64,000 nucleotides of DNA from Marinithermofilum abyssi (GTDB lineage Bacteria; Bacillota; Bacilli; Thermoactinomycetales; DSM-45169): the NCBI RefSeq assembly GCF_014641195.1, contig NZ_BMHQ01000011.1, positions 60,185 to 124,184 of the forward strand, in the 5' to 3' direction. The notes under the pieces are model-generated. The model searched no databases and was not told the DNA's origin. It was given only the letters and a program-made list of their open reading frames with translations. Both the position numbers and the translations under genes were made by a program. The first letter of the stretch is position 1, and each line of letters begins with the position of its first letter. Below are positions 56,210 to 64,000 of the stretch, piece by piece.

Positions 56210-56521
56210 TCACCGTTCCTCCGAGTATCCCCGCACTTCCCATTGCAATGCTTCCCGATCGGCAATCCATGTCGAGAAATACAGGCTCAAATGAGCCAAA
56301 GCCTCATCGGCATCCGTGCCTTCAGCGATCAGCGTCAAAGTATCCCCCCGCCGTAGCTCAAGAAAAAGAGGGATCAGTCCCAGAATCCCTTTTCCATTTG
56401 TAATGGTTTCATCCTTGCCCAGGTAAAGGTGGCTTTCAAAGGAGCGGGCCCTACGGACAAAGTCGACGACCTGACGGACGGTAAACTCCCGGGACAGCAT
56501 CACCGTTCGTTTTTTCTTCAT
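56210..56521 (-). CDS. Degenerate HPr-like protein lacking the phosphorylatable His
   Basis: 103 residues with the HPr fold pattern: SHLYLGKDETITNGKGILGL aligns to the HPr strand and Ser46 helix, and LRRGDTLTLIAEGTDADEAL matches the HPr C-terminal half. The N-terminal GxHARPA block is replaced by REFTVRQVVDF, so no His15 exists, and the Ser46 position is not clearly a Ser. It is unlikely to be a PTS phosphocarrier; perhaps a regulatory or structural derivative. GGAGGGGGAGG precedes ATG 56521. Confidence 0.65.
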   Translation of the reverse strand: MKKKRTVMLSREFTVRQVVDFVRRARSFESHLYLGKDETITNGKGILGLIPLFLELRRGDTLTLIAEGTDADEALAHLSLYFSTWIADREALQWEVRGYSEER

Positions 56522-56661
56522 TTCCTCCCCCTCCTATCTTAAATTCATTTATTCCTATCTAATTACTAGGTTATTGAGTGGAATATTACTACTCATTTGT
56601 ACAAATGTCAATAAAGAAACAAAAAGTCGGATGATTATTAATTATCCGATATTAATTAAAC

Positions 56662-56700
56662 AAAAAACGCAGATCCCCTTGGATGGAAGGGTTTTCTGCG
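56662..56700 (-). terminator. Intrinsic terminator of the kyn operon
   Basis: Minus-strand CGCAGA-aaa-CCCTT-ccatcc-AAGGG-gga-TCTGCG followed by TTTTTTGTTT, 18 nt after the kynB stop. Confidence 0.85.
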
Positions 56701-56718
56701 CTTCACAGCTATTTTTAT

Positions 56719-57345
56719 TTACCCTATTCTCTTCAGTACTGCCCGTACCGGGCTGCCATCTGCCTCCTTCAACGGCAGGGGAAGAGCGACCAGTTCATAC
56801 TCTCCCGGTTCCACCTGGTCCAATACCGCACTCTCCAAAATGTGAATCCCCCGGCGATGAAGCGCATGATGTGCCGGGAGCTCTTTGCTGTCCAACGGGT
56901 CGACGGAAGGAAGGTCCAGTCCGAGGAGACGAACCCCTTTTTCCGCTAAGAAAGGAGCCAGTTCCGGCTCGATATGGGGGATGGTCTTGGGAAAGCGGCA
57001 GGGATCGGACCAGGCTCCCGTTCGGATGAGCAGCCGCTTTACACCCGTGAGATCCATTGCCGCCAAATCCTTGGGTCTAATGCTTCCTTCTCCTTCCCAT
57101 TGAATGACACGGGCAGGTCCGATATACAGATGGACATCGAGATCCAATACCCGTTTCCCCTCATCGTCAAAATGATACGGTGCATCGATGTGGGTTCCGG
57201 TGTGGGTGCTTAACGTAATCTGTCCCACATTGACAGAACCGCTCTCTGCTTTGGTCCAGGTCAACCGATAGGAAAAGGGCGTATCTCCCGGCCAGACCGG
57301 AGTCTCTGCCGATAAGGGAAGGGAAATGTCGATCCATTCACTCAT
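56719..57345 (-). CDS. kynB: Kynurenine formamidase
   Basis: Hydrolyses N-formylkynurenine to kynurenine. Cyclase-like fold with the metal motif HTGTHIDAP near residues 48-56, plus WPGDTPFSY early and DLPSVDP later; 208 residues. Start overlaps the kynU stop by 4 nt. Third gene of kynA-kynU-kynB. Confidence 0.93.
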   Translation of the reverse strand: MSEWIDISLPLSAETPVWPGDTPFSYRLTWTKAESGSVNVGQITLSTHTGTHIDAPYHFDDEGKRVLDLDVHLYIGPARVIQWEGEGSIRPKDLAAMDLTGVKRLLIRTGAWSDPCRFPKTIPHIEPELAPFLAEKGVRLLGLDLPSVDPLDSKELPAHHALHRRGIHILESAVLDQVEPGEYELVALPLPLKEADGSPVRAVLKRIG

Positions 57346-58628
57346 GCGATCACCTCCCTCACTTTGGGGTGTTTTTCATAATCCTTCGTTTTCATGATCT
57401 GCTTCAATATTTGCATGGCTTCCCACACCTCCGTGTAGGAAGTGTACAGAGCAACCGGTGCCAAGCGAATGACATGGGGCGCACGAAAGTCCGGAACCAC
57501 ACCGTGTTTCTTGAGGGATTTGCAAATACGGACCGCTTCCGGGTGTTCCAAACATACATGGCCGCCTCGTCGATGATCCTCCAAGGGATTGCCCAAAGAG
57601 AAGCCCATTCCTTCCAGTTCGTGCTCCACCAGCTGCATCAGATAGCGGGTCAGCCTCAAGGATTTTTCCCGGATACGGTCAATCCCCGCATCTGCGAACA
57701 TCTCCAGAGATCCGATAAGCGGGGCCGTACTCAATACGTGAGGGGTTCCGATTTGATAGGCACCCGCCGCAGCCGACGGCGTAAACCGGTGTTCCATATC
57801 AAACTGGACATCCTTTTGCGAGCCGAACCATCCAGCCAAGCCCGGCAGGCGCCCGAAGTGTTTTTCATGCACATACAACCCGCCGGGTCCGCCCGGTCCA
57901 CTGTTCAGGTATTTGTAGTTGCACCAGACGGCGAAGTCCACTCCCCAATCATGGAGCTGATGTGGAATCGCTCCGATGGAATGGCAAAGATCAAAGCCAA
58001 TCACGATCCCTCGCCGACGGGCTTCCTCTGTCAGCCGCTTCATGTCCAGCAATTGGCCGCTCCTGTACAACACCGATGGCAGCAGGATCAAGGCCACTTC
58101 TTCTGTCATCGCATCGATTATGTCCTCTTCGGCAAGGGTGCGTCCATCCCGGCTGTCCACCTGAATCAAATGTTCCGCCGGGTCCAGCCCATGCAAACGG
58201 ACCTGGCTCTGCAATGCGTAAATGTCTGAAGGGAATGTCAATGCATCCGCCAATATCTTGGTCCGCTTGCCCTCCGGCCGGTAAAAGGTGGCGGTCAGTT
58301 GATGAAGATTCACCGTCGTGGAGCCTGTTACCACCACTTCTTCCGGGTAGGCGCCCACTAAGGGAGCGGTCATTGCCCCCAGCTTTTCCGACAGTGTAAA
58401 CCAAGGGTGCTTCCCCGACATCCATCCGTCAATCCCGTACTCCCGCCAGGCATCCAATACTTCTTCCAGCGTTTGTTCCGCCCGCTTTGACAACAGTCCG
58501 AGGGAGTTGCCATCGAGATAAATGACTCCTTCTTTCAAATAAAACTCCTTCCGATAAACAGCCAGGGGGTCGGTTTGATCCAGCTCCTCCGCAAACGCAC
58601 GGACAGGTTCAAAGGCGGTGTCGCCCAT
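57342..58628 (-). CDS. kynU: Kynureninase
   Basis: PLP enzyme cleaving kynurenine to anthranilate and alanine. [10 protein letters not shown] near residue 40, [21 protein letters not shown], and the PLP-Lys segment [16 protein letters not shown]. It has 428 residues. AAAGGAGAG precedes ATG 58628. Middle gene of the operon. Confidence 0.95.
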   Translation of the reverse strand: MGDTAFEPVRAFAEELDQTDPLAVYRKEFYLKEGVIYLDGNSLGLLSKRAEQTLEEVLDAWREYGIDGWMSGKHPWFTLSEKLGAMTAPLVGAYPEEVVVTGSTTVNLHQLTATFYRPEGKRTKILADALTFPSDIYALQSQVRLHGLDPAEHLIQVDSRDGRTLAEEDIIDAMTEEVALILLPSVLYRSGQLLDMKRLTEEARRRGIVIGFDLCHSIGAIPHQLHDWGVDFAVWCNYKYLNSGPGGPGGLYVHEKHFGRLPGLAGWFGSQKDVQFDMEHRFTPSAAAGAYQIGTPHVLSTAPLIGSLEMFADAGIDRIREKSLRLTRYLMQLVEHELEGMGFSLGNPLEDHRRGGHVCLEHPEAVRICKSLKKHGVVPDFRAPHVIRLAPVALYTSYTEVWEAMQILKQIMKTKDYEKHPKVREVIA

Positions 58629-58644
58629 CTTTGATCTCTCCTTT

Positions 58645-59493
58645 TTACAATTTGGTCCGTAAACTCCATAACTCCGGAAAAAAGCGGCTATCCAACCTTT
58701 TTTTCAGGTACGACACCCCGGAAGAGCCTCCCGTTCCCTGCTTGTGTCCGATAATCCTTTCCACCGTCTTCATATGATGGTAACGCCACTGCTGCTGCCG
58801 GTCTTCCATATCCACCAGCTTCTCGGCCAGTTCATACAGGTCCCAATACCGATCCACATCTCTGTACACCTGCAGCCAAGCCGCTTCCACACTTTCATGA
58901 GGAATATACGGCTGAGACCAATCCCGCTGCAGCCGGGATGCGTCTACTGACAACCCCCGTTTCGCCAATGCTTGCAACGAGACATCGTAGATACCGGGAC
59001 GGTGAAGCGCTGCCTCCAATCGTTGATGCAGCTCTTGTTGATGACGATAAATGGACAAGATGTGGTCCTGTTTATATCCTAAGGCAAATTCGATCAGGCG
59101 GTTCTGGTAGGACTGAAACCCGGATGCATGCCCCAACGCTCCCCGAAACTCCATATACTCTGCCGGGGTCAAGGTGGACAGTACATCCCAGGACTGGATC
59201 AGCTGCTGCTGGATTCGGGATACCCGCGACAACATCTTAAAAGCGGGTTCCAAATCATTTTCTCGGATTCTGTCTATGGCTGACTCCAATTCATGCAGAA
59301 TCAGCTTCATCCACAACTCACTAGCCTGATGAATAATAATAAACAACATCTCATCGTGATGACCCGACAGAGACTTCTGGCTGTTTAAAATACGATCCAA
59401 CTGCAAGTAATCACTGTAAGTCATCTCTTTTTGAAAATCTGTATGAATACCACTCTCCCAAGCGGATGATTCCCCATTCCCATTGGTCTTCAT
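58645..59493 (-). CDS. kynA: Tryptophan 2,3-dioxygenase
   Basis: Heme enzyme opening the indole ring to N-formylkynurenine. [35 protein letters not shown] (substrate- and heme-site His) and the C-terminal [13 protein letters not shown] with [13 protein letters not shown] are diagnostic. 282 residues from ATG 59493; ATG 59496 is adjacent. GGGGGAGA is just upstream. The frame is open 69 codons more, into antisense pseudogene sequence, and is not used. Confidence 0.95.
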   Translation of the reverse strand: MKTNGNGESSAWESGIHTDFQKEMTYSDYLQLDRILNSQKSLSGHHDEMLFIIIHQASELWMKLILHELESAIDRIRENDLEPAFKMLSRVSRIQQQLIQSWDVLSTLTPAEYMEFRGALGHASGFQSYQNRLIEFALGYKQDHILSIYRHQQELHQRLEAALHRPGIYDVSLQALAKRGLSVDASRLQRDWSQPYIPHESVEAAWLQVYRDVDRYWDLYELAEKLVDMEDRQQQWRYHHMKTVERIIGHKQGTGGSSGVSYLKKRLDSRFFPELWSLRTKL

Positions 59494-59600
59494 CATTCTC
59501 CCCCTCGATGAAAAGGCATTCAACTCCTTTCTTAAGCATACAAAAATCCTGCAAAGACGGACAGTGGATTTTTCGACCGACGAGCTTTTTCTATAAAAAC

Positions 59601-59803
59601 CAGCAAGCTCCTTTATACACCTACCAGGATCAACAAGGAAAGGAACATATCGTGTGGTTTGAAGACGCCGCGGCATGCAGGCCAAATTTGACCTGATCAA
59701 AGAGTATCGTCTCCGCGGGATCAGCTACTGGGTCCTGGGTCGTCCCTTCCCGCAAAACTGGGCGCTGTTGGATGACAACTTCAACATCCGCAAACTGAAA
59801 TAA
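59601..59803 (+). pseudogene. 3' remnant of a GH18 spore cortex hydrolase (SleL/YaaH-like), frameshifted
   Basis: Plus strand reads [20 protein letters not shown] then, after a frameshift near 59672, [19 protein letters not shown] and VLGRPFPQNWALLDDNF ending at TAA 59801. This is the conserved C-terminal end of GH18/LysM spore peptidoglycan hydrolases. No 5' part is present: the upstream side is the kynA leader. A decayed gene fragment. Confidence 0.75.
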
Positions 59804-60114
59804 CAGGTAAAGAAAAAATCCAGAGGCACTTGCCTTTGAACTGAGACTGCAAACATAGTCCATCTAAGGAAAGAGAGCTCTTCTGTCAAGGTGGAATTAT
59901 TAGTTGGATTTTTGGTTGGATCAACTGGAGTTGGTGCGGCTGAAAGGAAGGGGGAATGAGGTTGGCCCAGAAACAAAAAAACAGCCAACCCGATTGGTTG
60001 ACCCTGTTATGGTAATGGTCCGTGATTTAAAACGAACAGTCTTTTGGTAGTGGTTTCCGTTGCAGACACTCTCGGGATCGCAGCGCTCATCCAAGCACTT
60101 ATGTGAGACATTCA
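59804..60114. other. Gap with relics: possible TauE/SafE N-terminal fragment and a terminator
   Basis: GTG 59891 opens 22 codons on the plus strand reading VELLVGFLVGSTGVGAA, resembling the start of TauE/SafE-type proteins, then stops. A minus-strand terminator (AACAGGGTCAACC/GGGTTGGCTGTT plus T-run) lies at about 59968-60006. No intact gene is seen. Confidence 0.35.
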
Positions 60115-60152
60115 AAATAAAGCCAGTCCTGTTTAAGAGGAATGGCTTTTGA
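60115..60152 (-). terminator. Terminator at the end of tatA
   Basis: Minus-strand AAAGCCAttCCT-CTTAAAC-AGGacTGGCTTT then ATTTT, overlapping the tatA stop codon. Confidence 0.65.
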
Positions 60153-60360
60153 TATCAGATTCTTTTTCATTCGGTTTGGATGCTTTTTGCTGCTTTCCCT
60201 CTTGATCCGAATCATCCTTTAACAATCCACTGGTTGCGTTCTTAAATTCATAAAATGTTTTGCCCACGGCCCGACCCAATTCTGGGAGCTTTTTTGGCCC
60301 AAAGAAGATCAACACAACGAGACCGATTAAAATCCATCCACCCAGTCCGGGCATATGCAT
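60133..60360 (-). CDS. tatA: Sec-independent protein translocase TatA
   Basis: 75 residues: a short periplasmic start, a transmembrane helix (about 8-21), the FFGPKKLPELGRAVGKTF amphipathic helix and a charged tail. Pore-forming subunit for export of folded proteins. GAGGAGG 8-9 nt upstream of ATG 60360. No tatC is next to it in this window. Confidence 0.9.
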   Translation of the reverse strand: MHMPGLGGWILIGLVVLIFFGPKKLPELGRAVGKTFYEFKNATSGLLKDDSDQEGKQQKASKPNEKESDIKSHSS

Positions 60361-60517
60361 GAATGGTACCTCCTCATTAATAGCCTGATTCGATTCATTA
60401 TAGCCAAGGAAAGCTGTTGCCTCTTTCTAGTTAATAATACCACAAGGGTACGATACGTCTAAACCATCATGAATTGAATATCCTCCCTAATGACTGGAAT
60501 CAGGGAGGGTGGTCCGG

Positions 60518-61849
60518 ATGACTACGTTCAAAAAAAGCCTAAACACAACCACAATGGTAGCTACGAGTACAGGAATGGCGCTGTCATCCAGCATATTTCC
60601 CGCGGTCATTCTGGCGGTGGGAGAGCTGGATCGTTTTACGGCGATAAGTGCTATTTTGGTGGCCGGGATCTTAAACTTCACGATCGCCATCAATTTTGCC
60701 AACTTAGCCCGGATGTTCCCGCACGCGCAGGGGATTAAAGGATACTTACATGAAGCGTTCGGAGAAAAATGCTCCTCTTTCTTCAGTTTACTGTATCTAT
60801 TATTAACCTGGGTGGCGGGGGCTCTCGAAATCTATATTTTTTCTCATGTCACCTCATATCTGGGCCAGCATTTGAGCATCCCGTTATTTTCCTCAATCCC
60901 GGGAATCGGGTGGACTGTTTTTTTTCTTTGCTTATTTTTCCTGATGAATTTATGGGATGTCGAAGTCGCGGGGAAGTGGCAAAGCGTGATTACCTATGGA
61001 ATGCTAACCCTCCTCGTTTTCTATTCCATGTACGTATTCCTTCACCCCGCCGATCATCCGGGGCCTGGGGTCGATTTCAAATGGAGCCCCTTTATCATGG
61101 CTGCGGGGGTTTCGCTGTACCTTTTTCGTGGGTTTGAATGGGTGGTCCATATGGAAAGGGAAGCCAAAAACACGAAAGTCATTGCGCGAGCGCTTCCCCT
61201 CTCGGTGATTCTTTTAACCGGAGTTTATGTCGTGTATGTTTCAACACTTCCTTTAAACCATCAGGTATCCGAACAGCTCCTCTCGTCTCCGGTTCCCCAT
61301 CTGATCCTTTCCAGATCATTGGGTTGGATCGGGCTGGCTACAATGGGATTTATCAGCTTCATGGCGACACTGACCACGTACAACGCCACCATGATGGGGA
61401 TCTCTCGGATGATTTACGACCTAGCCGAAGTGAAACTGCTCCCCAAAATGTTCACTCGAGTCCATGGGAAATTTCGTACTCCATGGGTAGCGATTGTCGC
61501 CACTTTTTTCATCCAATTGATCTTTGCGATCCTGGTCTCCATCACGCAAAATTTTCAAATCCCCATGTTGATGGCCACGATTATCCAAGGGATGGTCTAC
61601 GCGCTATCCGGGGCTGCCATCTGGAAATTAAGGAACGAGATCTTACGAAACAAATTTCTGTGGTTTCGGTGGAGCCCGTATGTGGCAGTGATTTCGATGC
61701 TTATCTTTATCTATCTCGCTTTTATCGTTATCTTACCCAGTTTGAACGCAAACGTAGGATTCGCATTGGCTGCCGTCGGTCTCCTCACACTTTTGTATAT
61801 CATCAAAATTAGAAGCACCCTTGATCCCAAGGCATCTAAACAAGGGTGA
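60518..61849 (+). CDS. APC-superfamily amino acid permease
   Basis: 443 residues, about 12 hydrophobic helices. TSTGMALSSSIFPAVILAVGE at the first helix and FRGFEWVVHMEREAKNTKV in the central loop place it in the amino acid-polyamine-organocation superfamily. Substrate unknown. The kynurenine operon nearby makes an aromatic amino acid possible but unproven. ATG 60518 has GGAGG 9 nt upstream. A terminator-like hairpin follows. Confidence 0.82.
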   Translation: MTTFKKSLNTTTMVATSTGMALSSSIFPAVILAVGELDRFTAISAILVAGILNFTIAINFANLARMFPHAQGIKGYLHEAFGEKCSSFFSLLYLLLTWVAGALEIYIFSHVTSYLGQHLSIPLFSSIPGIGWTVFFLCLFFLMNLWDVEVAGKWQSVITYGMLTLLVFYSMYVFLHPADHPGPGVDFKWSPFIMAAGVSLYLFRGFEWVVHMEREAKNTKVIARALPLSVILLTGVYVVYVSTLPLNHQVSEQLLSSPVPHLILSRSLGWIGLATMGFISFMATLTTYNATMMGISRMIYDLAEVKLLPKMFTRVHGKFRTPWVAIVATFFIQLIFAILVSITQNFQIPMLMATIIQGMVYALSGAAIWKLRNEILRNKFLWFRWSPYVAVISMLIFIYLAFIVILPSLNANVGFALAAVGLLTLLYIIKIRSTLDPKASKQG

Positions 61850-61860
61850 TGAACCCATTG

Positions 61861-61890
61861 AAAGCCGATCCCTGAACCGGGATTGGCTTT
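61861..61890 (+). terminator. Hairpin after the APC permease
   Basis: AAAGCCGATCCC-TGAACC-GGGATTGGCTTT, 12 bp with one G-U, then a weak T-rich tail. Confidence 0.5.
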
Positions 61891-62145
61891 ACGTACTTCT
61901 TGGTACCGTAGAAACCACGACATCTTTCGGGCCAACCAGAGTGACCCCAAATTGCATGGTGAAATGGCTTATCGGACCGCCTTTATATACGATCATAGTC
62001 AACCGAACAGAACCCCCCAGAATTCCCCTCCAATCTTCTCCGCTCCGCGTTGCCACACCAACTCGTCACCCCGGATGACTGTCGGTGGACGTGAACGGAT
62101 ACCGGGTGCGGGAATCAGACCTATTTTTTAAGGAAATAATTTCAG
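61891..62145. other. Noncoding gap before the second permease
   Basis: An open plus-strand frame from 61883 shows no recognisable family and no Shine-Dalgarno. Apart from the promoter at its right edge nothing is seen. Confidence 0.35.
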
Positions 62146-62175
62146 TTGAAAATGACTCGGAGACTATACGATAAT
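62146..62175 (+). promoter_or_regulatory. Promoter of the second permease gene
   Basis: TTGAAA (62146-62151), 18-nt spacer and GATAAT (62170-62175), about 55 nt before the start codon. Confidence 0.55.
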
Positions 62176-62229
62176 ATGAAAAGTATTTATAAAAAATTAT
62201 ATGTATTGTTGTTATCAAGGAGGATCCTG

Positions 62230-63630
62230 ATGAATCTGTTTCGCAAGAAGAGTATATCCGAGTTGATCCGTACCAGCCAACGAGGTCAAACGCTGAAAAG
62301 GGAACTGGGCGTTTTAGATCTGGTTTTACTGGGTATCGGGGCAACGATCGGAACGGGAATTTTTGTACTGACCGGCACAGGTGCCTTGAAAGCAGGGCCC
62401 AGCCTGATGATCTCCTTTGTCATTGCAGGGTTGACCGTCGCTCTTACCGCCCTTTCTTACGCGGAATTCGCATCCACCGTACCAGTCTCGGGATCCGCCT
62501 ACACCTACAGTTACGCCACGTTGGGAGAGCTAATCGCATGGATGATCGGATGGAATCTGATCCTTGAGTATCTATTGGCTGTCAGCTTAGTCTCGGCAGG
62601 TTGGTCCGGATATCTGCAATCCCTAATCGCCGGGATGGGGATTCATCTACCGGACGTTATTACGGCGGCTCCGGGATCTACATCGGGACAGACAACTCTG
62701 TTCAATCTGCCCGCTTTCTTGATCGTTCTCCTTATCACATTTTTGTTGTCACGGGGGATCAAGGAATCCAAACGGGTTAACAACCTTATGGTGTTACTTA
62801 AAGTGGGAATCATCCTGCTATTTATTGTGATCGGAATATGGTATGTCAAACCTTCGAACTGGACTCCCTTTGTGCCTTTTGGGTCCAGTGGAATTTTTGC
62901 GGCAGCTGCCATGGTCTTTTCCGCATTCCTCGGATTCGACGCAATCACCACCGCGTCGGAGGAAGCGCGTAACCCCAGACGGGATGTACCCCGGGGGATC
63001 CTGTTTTCTCTGCTCATTTGCACTCTCCTTTACATGATAGTGGCCGCCGTCATGACAGGAATCGTCCCTTATAGAGAATTTGCGGGAAATGAGGATCATC
63101 CGGTCTCCCTCGCTCTGCAAATCGCCGGACAAAACTGGTTTGCCGGGTTCGTCGACTTAGGGGCCCTACTGGGGATGACGACGGTCATGCTGGTCCTGTT
63201 GTACGGCCTCACCCGTATCACTTTCTCCATGTCCCGCGACGGTATGTTGCCCCAGTGGTTTGCATCGGTGCATCCGAAGTATCGAACCCCCTTCGGGACG
63301 ACCTGGATGTTCGGTCTGGTTGCCGGTGTGACCGGTGGTGTGGTTCCGCTCACCCAGATCGCGGAATTGGTGAATATGGGAACGTTATCTGCATTTATCA
63401 CCATCTCCCTTGGCATCATCGTCCTGCGGGTAAAACAACCGGATCTGCCACGTGCATTTCGTTGCCCCGGTGTGCCCGTAGTACCGTTGCTCGCGATACT
63501 GTTCTGTGGATTTTTAATCATGCAATTGTCCTCTGTCACCTGGTTCGCTTTCGCTATCTGGCTATTGGCCGGATTGACGATTTACTTTGCCTATTCCCAT
63601 AAACACTCGGCTCTGCGGGGCGAAAAGTGA
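62230..63630 (+). CDS. APC-family amino acid permease, YfnA/cationic amino acid transporter type
   Basis: 466 residues with 12 predicted membrane helices. GIGATIGTGIFVLTG near residues 33-47 is the APC substrate-binding loop; FSAFLGFDAITTASEEARNP follows in the centre. Closest by memory to the YfnA/CAT subgroup. AGGAGG 6 nt before ATG 62230. The frame is open 28 codons upstream, across the promoter, and is not used. Confidence 0.88.
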   Translation: MNLFRKKSISELIRTSQRGQTLKRELGVLDLVLLGIGATIGTGIFVLTGTGALKAGPSLMISFVIAGLTVALTALSYAEFASTVPVSGSAYTYSYATLGELIAWMIGWNLILEYLLAVSLVSAGWSGYLQSLIAGMGIHLPDVITAAPGSTSGQTTLFNLPAFLIVLLITFLLSRGIKESKRVNNLMVLLKVGIILLFIVIGIWYVKPSNWTPFVPFGSSGIFAAAAMVFSAFLGFDAITTASEEARNPRRDVPRGILFSLLICTLLYMIVAAVMTGIVPYREFAGNEDHPVSLALQIAGQNWFAGFVDLGALLGMTTVMLVLLYGLTRITFSMSRDGMLPQWFASVHPKYRTPFGTTWMFGLVAGVTGGVVPLTQIAELVNMGTLSAFITISLGIIVLRVKQPDLPRAFRCPGVPVVPLLAILFCGFLIMQLSSVTWFAFAIWLLAGLTIYFAYSHKHSALRGEK

Positions 63631-63805
63631 TGCTCCTTTAGCCAAAAAAAGCGAAATGGTCGTCACGCCCGTCCCCGGGTACCAGATGAATATGTCCTTG
63701 ACTTAGTGGCCAATTGTTGCTGCGGTTTCTCCCCACCCGGTTTGGGGTGCCATCAGGTACGCTTTGCTTACCGGAGCAAAAAGGTAAAACTCCTTCTGAA
63801 ACTAA

Positions 63806-63850
63806 ACACAAATAAACCAGCCCCACCTTCTGAGGCTGGTTTATTTGTGT
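63806..63850. terminator. Strong bidirectional terminator
   Basis: 17-bp perfect stem: ACACAAATAAACCAGCC and GGCTGGTTTATTTGTGT around an 11-nt loop, with A- and T-rich arms on both sides. It can end the permease transcript and lies beside the group II intron 3' end. Confidence 0.8.
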
Positions 63851-63859
63851 ACAGAGGAT

Positions 63860-64000
63860 CATGTAATCGGGGGGTCGGGTAGGGCAGGCCCCTTACGGGG
63901 CCGTTCCCCCCTAAGAACGGATCGTGCGAGTTTCCCCGCAATCCGCTCAAGCCTCTCAAACGCCCTGTGAGGGACGCGGCTTTTCAACGGTTAAATTTTG
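63860..64000 (-). mobile_element. Group II intron 3' part (domains V and VI), cut by the window edge
   Basis: Minus strand 63948-63915 is a 34-nt domain V: 5' arm GAGCGGAT with the AGC triad, GCGGG-GAAA-CUCGC tetraloop stem, ACG bulge, and 3' arm ATCCGTTC. A domain VI-like stem-loop (GGCCCC-GTAA-GGGGCC, then GCCCTACCCGAC) follows at about 63910-63870. Any reverse transcriptase would lie beyond 64000. The exact 3' splice site is not determined. Confidence 0.75.

Noticed and set aside
61883..62131. 82-codon plus-strand frame before the second permease
   Set aside because: No ribosome-binding site, no family, and it stops before the promoter of the next gene.

Overview
The window reads as one chromosomal stretch of a spore-forming, low-to-mid-GC Bacillota, most likely a member of the Thermoactinomycetaceae or a close relative. 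This is inference from content. There is a Bacillus-type core gene order, dipicolinate synthase genes (dpaA/dpaB), a Spo0E-like phosphatase and a YmxH-type sporulation protein, and there are no flagellar genes where Bacillus subtilis carries its fla/che cluster. No rRNA, tRNA or CRISPR array was seen.

Bases 1-43.6 kb are a long, almost entirely minus-strand housekeeping block. In transcription order (high to low coordinates) it reads sucC-sucD, dprA, topA, trmFO, hslV-hslU, rpsB-tsf, pyrH, frr, uppS, cdsA, dxr, rseP, proS, a small membrane protein, polC, rimP, nusA, ylxR, ylxQ, infB, ylxP, rbfA, nrnA-like, truB, ribF, rpsO, pnp, ylxY-like, mlpA, dut, spo0E-like, ymxH, dpaA-dpaB, asd, dapG, dapA. 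It carries translation, RNA decay, replication, isoprenoid and phospholipid synthesis, and the aspartate-to-dipicolinate branch that feeds lysine, peptidoglycan and spore core. Compared with B. subtilis, xerC/codV, codY and the motility cluster are missing from their usual slots. Several intergenic gaps hold repeat-like sequence instead.

Bases 43.7-50 kb are a mosaic of small units: a 43-residue membrane protein; a putatively SOS-controlled pair (WYL-like small protein plus YolD-like protein) behind a LexA-type box; a membrane-anchored cupredoxin; an unrecognised 142-residue protein; aspA; a possible IS200/IS605 relic; a secreted phosphodiesterase-like gene with a PhoP-box-like triple repeat; and an EamA transporter.

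Bases 50-56.1 kb form a sulfur module: ssuE-ssuA-ssuD-ssuC-ssuB (alkanesulfonate uptake and desulfonation) preceded by yezD-like, an Rrf2 regulator and a TauE/SafE sulfite exporter. A strong hairpin terminator lies directly before ssuE, which suggests attenuation. Bases 56.2-59.5 kb hold a degenerate HPr-like gene and the kynA-kynU-kynB tryptophan-to-anthranilate operon. The last 4.5 kb has remnants (the 3' end of a GH18 spore hydrolase), tatA, two APC-family amino-acid permeases, and at the edge domain V of a group II intron running off the window.

A recurrent feature is that many annotated-looking ATG/GTG starts overlap the Shine-Dalgarno sequence, while a GTG, TTG or ATG a few codons downstream has good spacing and matches the family N-terminus. 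Such starts were moved accordingly.
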